A stretch of 64,000 nucleotides of DNA, taken from contig NZ_CP135076.1 of assembly GCF_032229225.1 (NCBI RefSeq), positions 2,833,001 to 2,897,000 on the forward strand, given 5' to 3'. This stretch comes from Stakelama saccharophila (GTDB lineage: Bacteria > Pseudomonadota > Alphaproteobacteria > Sphingomonadales > Sphingomonadaceae). The translations under genes and the position numbers were made by a program. Under the pieces are notes generated by a model. The model made no database searches. It was given only the letters and a program-made list of their open reading frames with translations, and was not told the origin of the DNA. Shown here one piece after another: positions 36,874 to 45,111 of the stretch (the first letter of the stretch is position 1; each line of letters opens with the position of its first letter).

Positions 36874-38940
36874 TCAGGCCGGGTGGGGGAATCCCGCCAC
36901 GGGTTCGCTGACGCCCGGCTCGCCATTCTCGATATTGCCCGCAAGGCGCAGGCGCGTGGCGCCCGGCGCATCGACCTGCAGGTCGTACCAGCGATGCGCC
37001 GCCAGCCTGAGTGGCCACCTCGCCCGCGCGCCCGCGCTCACGCGCAGCCTGTCACTTGCCCCGGTATGCGCACAGTGCAGCGACAGGTCCGTCGCCGAGG
37101 CGCCGCGATTGACCAGGCGGAGCACGCCCTCGCGCCCCGGTTCGTCAAACGCCAACAAGGCCTCGACGCGCGGGGCGTTGGCACCGCCGCGAAAGTCGCG
37201 CTGAAATCCGTTCGGCCCGCGCACGACCAGGGCATGCGCTTCATCAGCGCGCAATGCCCAGCTTTCCTCCAGATGCGAATTGGCCGCGACCGTGAAATAG
37301 CGCCAGCCGGGAAAGGCGATTTCATCCTGCACGCCAAAGATGACGCCGACCGGCCCGTCATTGACGAAGCGCAGCCTCAGTTTCCCGTCGCCCCAGCTCG
37401 GTTCGACCGAGAATCGATAGGGCAGCGCACGAGCCGGGCGCGTCCCCGCTTCCTGCACCGGCACCTCCCGGCTGGTTGCGATAGCGGGTGCGGGCGCGCT
37501 GGCGCACAGCTTCTCCGTCTCCTCGACATAGCCGGCCACCGAGGGGAGCGCCGCTGCCCAGCGGGTGTCGAGCCGCGCCTCATAGGGCGTGTCGAAATCG
37601 AAGATGGAGGTCAGGTCGCCGCAGCAGGCGCGGCGCCATGGCGAAATATTCGGTTCCGCAACGCCAAATCGCTTTTCCAGGAAACGCAGCACCGATGTAT
37701 GGTCGAACAGTTGGGAATTGACCCAGCCACCCCGCGTCCAGGGCGAAATCACCATCATCGGCACGCGCGGGCCGAGGCCGACAGGCTCCCCCTGATAGGT
37801 TTCGCTGCGGACATCGACATTGCTCGCGCCGTAGCGCGGCGAAATGGCGGGCACGGGCGCGGGCACATGGTCGAAAAACCCGTCATTCTCATCATAATTG
37901 AGGATGAACGCGGTCTTGGCCCAGACCTTGGGATTGGCGGCAAGGGCGGCGACCAGGCTGCTGATCAACACCTCTCCGAACGGCACCGGCGCATCGGGAT
38001 GCTCGCTCATCTGCATCATCGGCACGATCCACGACACCTGCGGCAGGTTGTCGGCGGCGACATCCGCGGCGAAGGCGGCGATCAGATGTCGGGCCTGGGT
38101 CTTTTCCGGATCCTTTGGCGCCTGGCCGTCGATCCAGTCGACAAAGGCGCGGCCCCGGCGATAGCGGGACGATGTCGGATCCAGCTTTCGGAACTCCTTG
38201 AAATAGCCGAGCGGGTTGTCCGAATAATTGGCGAGTTCCTGATAGATGCGCCACGATACGCCCGCTTCTTCCAGCCGCCCGGCATAGGTTCGCCAGGGCA
38301 GTCCTTCGCTATCGTCGTCCTTCGCCATATCGGCGCCCGGATTGGGATCGCTGCCGCCGTTGGTGACGCAATATTCGCCTTCCAGGCCGACACTCAGGCC
38401 GTTGGTGCCGGTGAAATGATATAGGCGGTTCGGCCCGGTCGGCCCCTGGAGCGAGCAATGATAGGCGTCGCATATGGTGAACTGGTCGGCCAGCGCGTAA
38501 TAATAGGGAATGTCAGCACGGGTCAGGTGCGCCATGGTCAATGGGCCTTTCTGCGCCGCCCAGCAGTCCCAGTTGCGCCAGCGCGCCTGATTGTCCTTCC
38601 AGCTATGGTCGAGCCCCGTGAAGCAGCGCGCATTGCTGTCGTTATAATCGAGGCGGAACGGCCACGCGATCTGCCCGCCGTCGCGGTCCGCCCGTCGCTG
38701 CGCCCAGACGGGCCGGCCGGTGGGCAAGGTAACCGGGCGGGGGTCGGCAAAGCCGCGAACGCCCCGCAATGCGCCGAAATAGTGATCGAAGGACCGATTC
38801 TCCTGCATCAGGATCACGACATGCTCGATATCGTCGATCGATCCGCGTTCCGATGCGCGCGCCAGCCCGTTTGCCGCACTGCCCTGCGTCGCTGCCATTG
38901 CAGACGCGCTCAAGAGGAAAGTTCTGCGATCTACCGCCAT
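36874..38940 (-). CDS. Phosphocholine-specific phospholipase C, Tat-exported
   Basis: Hydrolyses phosphatidylcholine (and often sphingomyelin) outside the cytoplasm. The 688-residue product starts MAVDRRTFLLSASAMAATQGSA, a Tat signal with DRRTF close to the twin-arginine consensus. The phosphoesterase domain carries IEHVVILMQENRSFDHYFGALRGVRGF near residue 37, HCSLQGPTGPNR, NYDENDGFFDHVPAP and RVPMMVISPWTRGGWV; two C-terminal beta domains (DUF756 type) follow from about 500. The frame is open to 39072 through a palindromic repeat, but the Tat motif fixes the start at 38940. Length is typical. Confidence 0.93.
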   Translation of the reverse strand: MAVDRRTFLLSASAMAATQGSAANGLARASERGSIDDIEHVVILMQENRSFDHYFGALRGVRGFADPRPVTLPTGRPVWAQRRADRDGGQIAWPFRLDYNDSNARCFTGLDHSWKDNQARWRNWDCWAAQKGPLTMAHLTRADIPYYYALADQFTICDAYHCSLQGPTGPNRLYHFTGTNGLSVGLEGEYCVTNGGSDPNPGADMAKDDDSEGLPWRTYAGRLEEAGVSWRIYQELANYSDNPLGYFKEFRKLDPTSSRYRRGRAFVDWIDGQAPKDPEKTQARHLIAAFAADVAADNLPQVSWIVPMMQMSEHPDAPVPFGEVLISSLVAALAANPKVWAKTAFILNYDENDGFFDHVPAPVPAISPRYGASNVDVRSETYQGEPVGLGPRVPMMVISPWTRGGWVNSQLFDHTSVLRFLEKRFGVAEPNISPWRRACCGDLTSIFDFDTPYEARLDTRWAAALPSVAGYVEETEKLCASAPAPAIATSREVPVQEAGTRPARALPYRFSVEPSWGDGKLRLRFVNDGPVGVIFGVQDEIAFPGWRYFTVAANSHLEESWALRADEAHALVVRGPNGFQRDFRGGANAPRVEALLAFDEPGREGVLRLVNRGASATDLSLHCAHTGASDRLRVSAGARARWPLRLAAHRWYDLQVDAPGATRLRLAGNIENGEPGVSEPVAGFPHPA

Positions 38941-39000
38941 ATCCGCCCCAACAGCTTTGCATCGCCGCCCGCTAATAGGTTTCCCGACGCGGTCGAACAT

Positions 39001-39020
39001 GTTCCTGCGAAAGCAGGAAC
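39001..39020. repeat. REP-like palindrome with GAAA loop
   Basis: GTTCCTGC and GCAGGAAC are perfect 8-bp arms around a GAAA tetraloop, followed by CCAGAGTCG, the same context as the copy at 1136-1155 (CCAGAGTCG after the repeat). A half copy (GCTCCTGCGAA) is near 39055. The remaining part of 38941-39282 shows no gene. Confidence 0.7.
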
Positions 39021-39282
39021 CCAGAGTCGCAAGCGCTGCACCCGCATCCCGGGCTCCTGCGAAGTGATGCACCTAATCGGGAAATGCGCTAGGGCCCCAA
39101 TGTGGAGCGTTGATGACAGCGGGCCGATTTTTTTGTATTTTTGACGGGTTCGCTCAGTATTCCAACATCCGACCCCGGCCAGCGGCAGCTATGCCTACCG
39201 ACATGCGCTGCGGACGAGCCTGGTGGTTGGGGGATCAGCCGGCCGCATACCGAGCGACGAGGCCGCTCACTGCGCAGCGTGG

Positions 39283-40215
39283 TCAACGCTCCATGTCGAC
39301 CGGCGTTATGCGGCCGGCGGCGTCATATTCGATCGGCTGGACGACGACCCTGCGCGATCCCCGATAGGGGCCGTCGTCATCCTTGTCTTCCCAGCGGTGA
39401 TAGGCGATCCACCAGCGCCCGTCGATCGGGCTTTTGAAGAATGCGTGGTGGCCCGGCCCCTTATACCGGTCGTCGCTCTTCAACAGCACGCCCTGATAGC
39501 GCCACGGCCCGGTCGGGGAATCCGCGGTCGCATAGTGCACCTGATAGCTCGCATCATTGTAACGGCCATGGCTGTAGGACAGGTAATAGCGCCCGTCGCG
39601 CCGGTGCATGAACGCTCCCTCGGTGAAATGCGGCGGCTGGTTCACCGGAACGCGGCGCGCGACCGTCACCATGTCGTCCGCCAATTCCCATAGCCGCAGC
39701 GTCGAGCCTGCGCTGCCGCCGGCATAGAGCAGGCGGCGGCCGCTGGCCGGATCGACATAGACCATGGGATCGATCGCCTCGAATCCGTCACCGCCGCCGA
39801 CCAGCGGCTTGCCCGAATCCCGGCAGGGGCCGGTCGGCGTGTCGCATATCGCCACGCCGATGCGGCTGGGCGTCGGATTCTGCGGGCCGACGGCGTAATA
39901 GAAAAAATATTTCCCGTTCGCCGCCACCATGTCCGGCGCCCACAGCGCATGAAAGCGGGCGCCGTCATCGTCGATCCAGTCGATATCGGCGATGTCGAGC
40001 AACGGACCCTCGCGTCGCCAGTGCTCCAGGTCGTCCGAGGCCCAGGCGGACAGCGTCTCGCCGTCATGGGTGGGGTAGAGATAGACCGTATCGTCCACGA
40101 CCATTGCAGATGGGTCGGCCCCGTCGAAAACCGAATCCCGCGCCTGTGCCGCGCCGGCGATGCCAGCCGCCATTACCGCGGCCAGCAGCATCCGTTTCGT
40201 CCGCTTCGCGGTCAC
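39283..40215 (-). CDS. GH43-family glycoside hydrolase, exported
   Basis: Five-bladed propeller enzyme acting on arabinose- or xylose-containing plant glycans. The 310-residue product has a signal peptide (TAKRTKRMLLAAVMAAGIAGAAQA) and the three GH43 acids: Asp in FDGADPSAM (base), Asp in FEAIDPMVY (pKa modulator) and Glu in HFTEGAFMHRRDGRYYL (acid). The start is taken as GTG at 40215 with GAGGCGGG before it; ATG at 40239 is an alternative. Arabinosidase activity would link it functionally to the arabinofuranosidase locus, but it lacks the GTATAC operator. Confidence 0.87.
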   Translation of the reverse strand: MTAKRTKRMLLAAVMAAGIAGAAQARDSVFDGADPSAMVVDDTVYLYPTHDGETLSAWASDDLEHWRREGPLLDIADIDWIDDDGARFHALWAPDMVAANGKYFFYYAVGPQNPTPSRIGVAICDTPTGPCRDSGKPLVGGGDGFEAIDPMVYVDPASGRRLLYAGGSAGSTLRLWELADDMVTVARRVPVNQPPHFTEGAFMHRRDGRYYLSYSHGRYNDASYQVHYATADSPTGPWRYQGVLLKSDDRYKGPGHHAFFKSPIDGRWWIAYHRWEDKDDDGPYRGSRRVVVQPIEYDAAGRITPVDMER

Positions 40216-40225
40216 GCCGCCCGCC

Positions 40226-40297
40226 TCAATATTCGACATCCGGCACAACGCCCTTGGGCGCCTCGCTCATCGCGCGGATCAGATCTGTCTCGGCCAT
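40226..40297 (-). CDS. Short upstream ORF (23 codons) before the GH43 gene
   Basis: ATG at 40297 follows a good ribosome site (CCGGAGATACGTGC) and encodes MAETDLIRAMSEAPKGVVPD and three more residues, stopping 10 bp before the GTG start of the GH43 gene. It may be a leader peptide giving translational coupling, or the surviving N-terminus of a lost gene. Codon usage fits the genome. No family is recognised. The rest of 40298-40528 holds only GC-rich simple sequence near 40450-40485. Confidence 0.4.
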   Translation of the reverse strand: MAETDLIRAMSEAPKGVVPDVEY

Positions 40298-40528
40298 ATG
40301 CACGTATCTCCGGACCGGATAGGAACATATTTATAAGACTAAATAAAGCGCGTTCTTTGGATCACCACTGCCTGGCAATGTCCTCTCGCTGCCGTTCGGA
40401 CCATATGGCGAGAAGCCGCCTCGCGCCGGTCGGCTGATACAGGCGCGCCTGGCGCGCGAGCGCGAGCGCGAGCGCGGCGGCGGTGTCGGTGACGGATGGC
40501 CTATGCGGAAGCGCCGCAGCCGGTATGC

Positions 40529-41254
40529 TCAGGCGGGATCCTCGTCGATCCGGAACACCTCGCCCCCCGTGACGTCACGATAGAAGTCCACGCGTGTGCC
40601 GTTCCAGTGATAGTCCAGATGGCGCCCCTGGATCGCATTGGCGGCCAGATCGGGGTAGAAAAGCGCCGCGCATTCACCGCCGCGATTCCGGCAACTCGGA
40701 TAGGCGATGCCGTCGCTGCCGGCCGCGTGCAAGGCGGCGGCAAGCACCTGGCTCGCCGCATGGCTGTCGGGGTCGAGCGCCTCGTCGAACGCCCCGGCGC
40801 CGTTCCGGAGGTCATGGGCGTCCAGTTCGAGGTCGAGCACGATCTCACGGAATTGCGAGGTCCAACCCTCCGGCTCTTCGGTGCGGGCCATGAACCGCGC
40901 GTGATGGTGGACGGTCTCGGCAAGTGCCGTCTCGAAGGCGTTGGCGGCATAGAGCACGCCGTACTCGCCGATGGTAAACCGGCTTGGCCGGTCGCGGCTG
41001 ACATGGGTGAACGGCGCCATCAGATAGGACGCTCCGGGGCCGCCGACGCGGCGCTCCGGGGGCACCAGGTCGATAGTGCCCAGCGTCTCCATCAGCCGCG
41101 GGTTCGTCTTCTGCTCGGCCGAGACGAGGAGCGGCCAGTCTTCCGGATCGGCCACGTCCTCGAACAGGTCGATCGGCGGATGGACGCTGCGGATGATGCG
41201 CCGGGCGTGCCGCCATTCGACCCGGCGGACCGGGACGGTTTCGGGATCGATCAC
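40529..41254 (-). CDS. RES-domain toxin of a type II toxin-antitoxin pair
   Basis: RES toxins attack NAD+ (phosphorolysis or ADP-ribosyl transfer). The 241-residue product starts at GTG 41254, overlapping the antitoxin stop by four bases (GTGA). RES-type features are PSRFTIGEYGVLYAANAFETALAETVHHHARF near residues 85-116, with the conserved Arg, Tyr and Glu of the domain, and HAASQVLAAALHAAGSDGIAYPSCRNRGGECAALF near 165-200, where the domain's conserved Ser-containing segment lies. Antitoxin-before-toxin order and overlap are normal for this system. Longer reading frames upstream are inside the antitoxin and not family-like. Confidence 0.88.
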   Translation of the reverse strand: MIDPETVPVRRVEWRHARRIIRSVHPPIDLFEDVADPEDWPLLVSAEQKTNPRLMETLGTIDLVPPERRVGGPGASYLMAPFTHVSRDRPSRFTIGEYGVLYAANAFETALAETVHHHARFMARTEEPEGWTSQFREIVLDLELDAHDLRNGAGAFDEALDPDSHAASQVLAAALHAAGSDGIAYPSCRNRGGECAALFYPDLAANAIQGRHLDYHWNGTRVDFYRDVTGGEVFRIDEDPA

Positions 41255-41664
41255 CAGCCGCCGCGCTCGGCGTCGAGATAGCGCCGCACCCGCATCAAAT
41301 CGGTCAACTCGCCGCCGAGCATCACGTCGAGCGCCGAGCGGCCGCCGAAGGCGTCGTTCGGCGCCTTGATCCAGCGATAGCCCCGCGCGGGCTCGTTGAA
41401 GACGATCCTGAGCGCCTTGTGGATGCCCATCAGGTTCGACAGCCGCGCCTTGCCGTCGCGGCCGATACGACCGGGACCGCCCGCCTTCCAGCGCCGATAG
41501 CTGCGAAGCCCCAGATCGAGCAGGGTCGCCGCCTGCTCGTCGGTCAGGCCCCAATGGCCGAACAGGCGCACCACCGCGCGGAACATGGCCCCGGCTTCCG
41601 CATCGGTGATCGGGTCCGGCACAAAGGGCGCCGCTTCGGTGTCGATGCGCGTCAGCACTGCCAT
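41251..41664 (-). CDS. Xre/MbcA/ParS-type antitoxin (DUF2384 domain)
   Basis: Antitoxin of 137 residues that binds the RES toxin and represses its own promoter. It has an N-terminal Xre-like helical region (WGLTDEQAATLLDLGLRSYRRWKAG, about 39-63) and a C-terminal toxin-binding segment (LMGIHKALRIVFNEPARGYRWIKAPNDAFGGRSALDVMLGGEL), the standard DUF2384 pattern. The ATG at 41664 is chosen because the operator-like repeats lie immediately before it; an upstream open frame lacks similarity. Confidence 0.9.
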   Translation of the reverse strand: MAVLTRIDTEAAPFVPDPITDAEAGAMFRAVVRLFGHWGLTDEQAATLLDLGLRSYRRWKAGGPGRIGRDGKARLSNLMGIHKALRIVFNEPARGYRWIKAPNDAFGGRSALDVMLGGELTDLMRVRRYLDAERGGW

Positions 41665-41699
41665 GCCATATTTCCTGTCATATGGCTTTATATGGCTAT
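41665..41699 (-). promoter_or_regulatory. Autoregulatory operator of the RES/Xre pair
   Basis: GCCATA (41665-41670) and TATGGC (41681-41686) are inverted, and TATATGGC-type words repeat at 10-bp spacing (about 41680-41687 and 41690-41697). This abuts the antitoxin start and fits one-helical-turn binding by the antitoxin. The rest of the gap to 41960 shows no gene. Confidence 0.55.
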
Positions 41700-41960
41700 T
41701 ATGCTGCCAAATGGCAATGCTGCACGCGGAAGGCGCTTCACGCGACCGCGCTCTACGGCGCGGGTCCGGTGGAGGACGCACGCCACGATACACATGGCCA
41801 CCGACACTTTCGGCAGCCCGATCGGCTTTCTCTTCGCGGCGGCAAAGCCGCGATGTCCTTGCAGCACCTGAAACACGCCATGATTACGGACGTTGGAGGC
41901 CAAGGCGGCCGTGCGACAGGTGGAGATCACCGCCCAGCGCAGATGCCCCGCGCTCGGCGT

Positions 41961-42077
41961 TCAAGCGATCCACAGCCGCAGGACGCCGGCGACCGCGCCG
42001 ATGACGACTACGCTTGCCAGCCAGATCAGCGCCATCCAACCGAGCCGCTTCCAAATGGACGAATGGTCGGCTTTCAT
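41961..42077 (-). CDS. DUF2474-type small subunit of cytochrome bd oxidase (CydX-like)
   Basis: A 38-residue single-helix membrane protein: a polar start with KADHSSIWKRLGW, a hydrophobic helix (MALIWLASVVVIGAVAGVL) and RLWIA. The ATG overlaps the cydB stop by one base (TGATG), so it is translationally coupled. DUF2474 proteins sit after cydB in cyanide-insensitive oxidase operons and are thought to stabilise the complex as CydX does. It is too short for ordinary gene finding but is well supported by position and pattern. Confidence 0.85.
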   Translation of the reverse strand: MKADHSSIWKRLGWMALIWLASVVVIGAVAGVLRLWIA

Positions 42078-43084
42078 CAATGATATCCGTGCGTTCCGAC
42101 CTTGCCGCGAAAAACCCAATAGGCCCAGGCGGTATAGGCCAGGATCATCGGCATGATGACGGCGACGCCGACCAGCATGAACACCTGACTTTTCGCCGGG
42201 GCGGCGGCATCCCAGATGGTCAGGCTCTCAGGCACGACATAGGGATACATGCTGATCCCCAGGCCGATGAAGCCCAGCAGGAACAGGCCGAGCGCCGACA
42301 GGAAGGGCACCCGTTCGCGGCCGCGCGACAGCGCGCGGAAGAACAGGGCCGAGGCGATCAGCGTCAACAGCGGCACCTGTGCCGTCAGCAGCACGCCCGG
42401 CATATCGAACCAGCGCCGCCAATAGCTGTAATGGAGGAAGGGCGTGTAGAGGCTGACAGCAAGCAGCGCGAGAAGCGTCAGTACGCCGAACAGCCGGGCG
42501 AGTCGAAAGGCGCGCGCCTGCCCGCTGCCCTCGGTCTTCCAGATCAGCCAGCAGGCGCCGAGCAGCGCATATCCGCACGCAAGCGAGACCCCGGTCAGCA
42601 GCGTGAATGGCGTCAGCCAGTCGAGCCAGCCGCCGGCATAGGCATCGTCGGCAACCGTGATGCCCTGCAGGATCGCGCCGAGGGTGATCCCCTGGGCCAG
42701 TGCCGCAATCAGCGAGCCGGCGGTGAACGCAGCGTCCCACAAGGGGCGGTGGCGCTCGTCGCGCCAGCGGAACTCGAATGCAACACCGCGAAAGACCAGC
42801 CCCAGCAGCATCGCGATCATCAGCGGATAGGTCGCCGGCAGGATGATGGCGTAGGCCAGCGGGAAAGCCGCGAACAACCCGCCGCCGCCCAGCACGAGCC
42901 AGGTTTCGTTGCCGTCCCAGACCGGCGCGATCGCGTTCATCGCCTGGTCGCGCTCGGTTCCCACCGCGAAACCGGGAAACAGGATGCCGATGCCCAGGTC
43001 GAACCCGTCCATCACCACATACATGAATACGGCGAAAGCGATGATGAACGCCCAGGCGGTGGTAAGGTCGAAATCGACTGCCAT
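42077..43084 (-). CDS. cydB: Cytochrome bd quinol oxidase subunit II
   Basis: Membrane subunit of the terminal quinol oxidase that reduces O2 to water. The 335-residue product has about eight to nine helices, with FMYVVMDGFDLGIGILFP near residue 20, the conserved APVWDGNETWLVLGGGGLFAAFP near 53 and a C-terminal QVFMLVGVAVIMPMILAYTAWAYWVFRGKV. The ATG at 43084 overlaps the cydA stop by one base. Downstream it overlaps the small DUF2474 gene, making a cydABX-type operon. Confidence 0.95.
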   Translation of the reverse strand: MAVDFDLTTAWAFIIAFAVFMYVVMDGFDLGIGILFPGFAVGTERDQAMNAIAPVWDGNETWLVLGGGGLFAAFPLAYAIILPATYPLMIAMLLGLVFRGVAFEFRWRDERHRPLWDAAFTAGSLIAALAQGITLGAILQGITVADDAYAGGWLDWLTPFTLLTGVSLACGYALLGACWLIWKTEGSGQARAFRLARLFGVLTLLALLAVSLYTPFLHYSYWRRWFDMPGVLLTAQVPLLTLIASALFFRALSRGRERVPFLSALGLFLLGFIGLGISMYPYVVPESLTIWDAAAPAKSQVFMLVGVAVIMPMILAYTAWAYWVFRGKVGTHGYH

Positions 43085-44493
43085 CAATCCTGCTCCGCCG
43101 GCTGGTGATCGATGCCCGAAGCCGGCGTGATGCCGGCTGTGCGGATGGGAGTTTCCGGCTCGTCCCCGCGCGGTCGGGCCGAGCGCCGCATCAGATGGAA
43201 GATGTACCAGACGCCCGCGCCGAACACCGCGAAATAGACGAGCACGAATGCGATGAGCGAGCTGGCGACCGCCGGCGCCGCCAGCGGCGAATGCGATTGT
43301 GCCGTCAGGAGATGCCCGTACACCGTGAACGGCTGGCGGCCGGCCTCGGTCGTCACCCAGCCCGCGATCACCGCGACGAAGCCCGACGGCGCCATGATCA
43401 TTGCCGCGCGGAGCAGCCACGGCCAGTCATAGAGCCGCCCCCGCCAGCGCGCGACCAGGCTCCACAGTCCGAGGCCCAGCATGGCAAAGCCGATCGCGAC
43501 CATGATGCGGAACGACCAGAAGATGATCGGTGTCGGCGGCCACAGGTCGCGCGGGAAATCGGTGAGCCCCGACAACGGGGCATCGGGATTGTGTTGGAGG
43601 ATGAACGAGCCGAGCTTCGGCACTTCTACCCGGGCATGGACGGTCGCGTCCTCGTTGCTGGGAAAGCCGAACAGGATGAGCGGCGCGCCGTCCGGGCTGG
43701 GCTGGTAATCGCCCTCCATCGCCAATATCTTTGCGGGCTGATGCTCGAGCGTGTTGAGACCGTGCATGTCGCCGGCAAGAATCTGGATCGGCGCGACCAG
43801 CGCCGCCATCCACATCGCCATCGAGAACATTTTGCGCGCATGCCCGCTGGTCCGATCGCACAGCAAATGCCAGGCGCCGACGCCGCCGACCACCAGTGCC
43901 GTCGTCAGATAGGATGCGATGACGGTGTGAACGAGCCGAAACGGAAAGCTGGGGTTGAAGATGATCGGCAGCCACGATCCCGCCGGCACGAACTGGCCGC
44001 GCGCGTTCATGGTGAAGCCCGTCGGCGTATGCATCCAGCTATTCGCCGCGATGATCCAGGTGGCGGAAATCAGGGTGCCCGCCGCAACCATCAGCGTGGC
44101 GAGGAAATGCAGTTTCTTGCCGACCTTTTCCATGCCGAACAGCATGACGCCCAGAAAACCTGCTTCGAGGAAAAAGGCGGTGAGCACCTCATAGGCCATT
44201 AACGGCCCGATGACCGGCCCCACTTTTTCGGAAAATACCGACCAGTTGGTGCCGAACTGATAGGACATGACGATGCCTGACACGACGCCCATGGCGAATG
44301 CGACGGCAAAGATCTTCACCCAATAGCGGAACAGATCCAGATAGACCTGCTTGCCGGTCTTTAGCCATAGGCCCTCCAGCACCGCCAGATAGCTCGCCAG
44401 CCCAATCGAGAAGGATGGAAAAATGAAGTGGAAGCTCACAGTGAAGGCGAACTGGATGCGCGCAAGCAGGACAGCATCAAGCGATTCCAGCAT
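43084..44493 (-). CDS. cydA: Cytochrome bd quinol oxidase subunit I, cyanide-insensitive (CIO) type
   Basis: Carries the quinol site and haems b558, b595 and d. The 469-residue product has the haem-ligand histidine in FHFIFPSFSIG near the N-terminus, the GPLMAYEVLTAFFLEAGFLG acidic proton-path segment, HTVIASYLTTALVVGG and a GRQPFTVYG motif (usually GRQPW). The short Q-loop region is typical of CIO-type enzymes. I place the start at the second ATG (44493): the sequence GGAGG-ATGACG-ATG shows that the first ATG at 44499 lies against the ribosome site. No FNR-type site was found upstream. Confidence 0.94.
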   Translation of the reverse strand: MLESLDAVLLARIQFAFTVSFHFIFPSFSIGLASYLAVLEGLWLKTGKQVYLDLFRYWVKIFAVAFAMGVVSGIVMSYQFGTNWSVFSEKVGPVIGPLMAYEVLTAFFLEAGFLGVMLFGMEKVGKKLHFLATLMVAAGTLISATWIIAANSWMHTPTGFTMNARGQFVPAGSWLPIIFNPSFPFRLVHTVIASYLTTALVVGGVGAWHLLCDRTSGHARKMFSMAMWMAALVAPIQILAGDMHGLNTLEHQPAKILAMEGDYQPSPDGAPLILFGFPSNEDATVHARVEVPKLGSFILQHNPDAPLSGLTDFPRDLWPPTPIIFWSFRIMVAIGFAMLGLGLWSLVARWRGRLYDWPWLLRAAMIMAPSGFVAVIAGWVTTEAGRQPFTVYGHLLTAQSHSPLAAPAVASSLIAFVLVYFAVFGAGVWYIFHLMRRSARPRGDEPETPIRTAGITPASGIDHQPAEQD

Positions 44494-45111
44494 CGTCATC
44501 CTCCATTCCGAGCCGCACCGACCGGCAACGCGAGAACCTGCCGCCTTCTAGCATTTTTCAGCAAGGCAGCGACAGCCGGGTCATCACCGGAACAAAATGT
44601 CCGACTGTTGCCGTCTGGTGTCAGCATGCGAATGTCCGCGCCGAAATGCACACTGCCCGGCAGCTTTCGCACGCAACCGCTCAGTCCTTGGCGGCGCGCA
44701 TCCGCTGCATTCGGTATCCCGACGGCCGAGCAGATAGCCGGCGAGCAGCGGCAACCCTGTTGGTAGGGGCAGTGGTAGACACGCCGAAACCTAGCTAGAT
44801 TGATTTTACTTCGTCCGCTTGTCGGCAGCACCTGTCACCACCGGGGACTGTCCAGAAGCCGAAATCCCATAGATCATCGCCTGGGGTCCACGGATTCGGG
44901 CACCGCCGACTTTCCGACGCCTCTCGGCGTCCCAACTCTAAACATTTTCTGTCGGTCGGGTTTCGGGCGAAGATGGCTGGAAAGCTGCTCCTCCGGGAAC
45001 CCGCACATCTCTAATTGGCGATTGGTTTCGGAAGGACATCCGCCAATCGAAGTGCGGCAAATCGTTTGACGCGCCGCAGCATGACAGGCAATCGGACGAC
45101 GAAACGGAAGG
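44494..45111. other. 618-bp gap between cydA and nasT
   Basis: The gap separates divergent genes. The minus strand has an open frame of 111 codons (44496-44831), but it resembles no family I know and has irregular codon choice. The stretch 44890-45060 has lower coding character. Promoters for cydA and nasT must be here, but no clear -35/-10 or FNR palindrome was identified. Confidence 0.5.

Noticed and set aside
40440..40490. GCGAGC-type simple repeat
   Set aside because: Three imperfect hexamers in GC-rich noncoding DNA; no evidence of function.
44494..44831. 111-codon minus-strand frame touching the cydA start
   Set aside because: No recognisable family, irregular codons, and its apparent ATGA overlap with cydA vanishes when the better start at 44493 is used.
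44500..45111. Possible FNR/Anr box before the cyd operon
   Set aside because: A TTGATTTT word is present near 44799 but the second half-site is missing.
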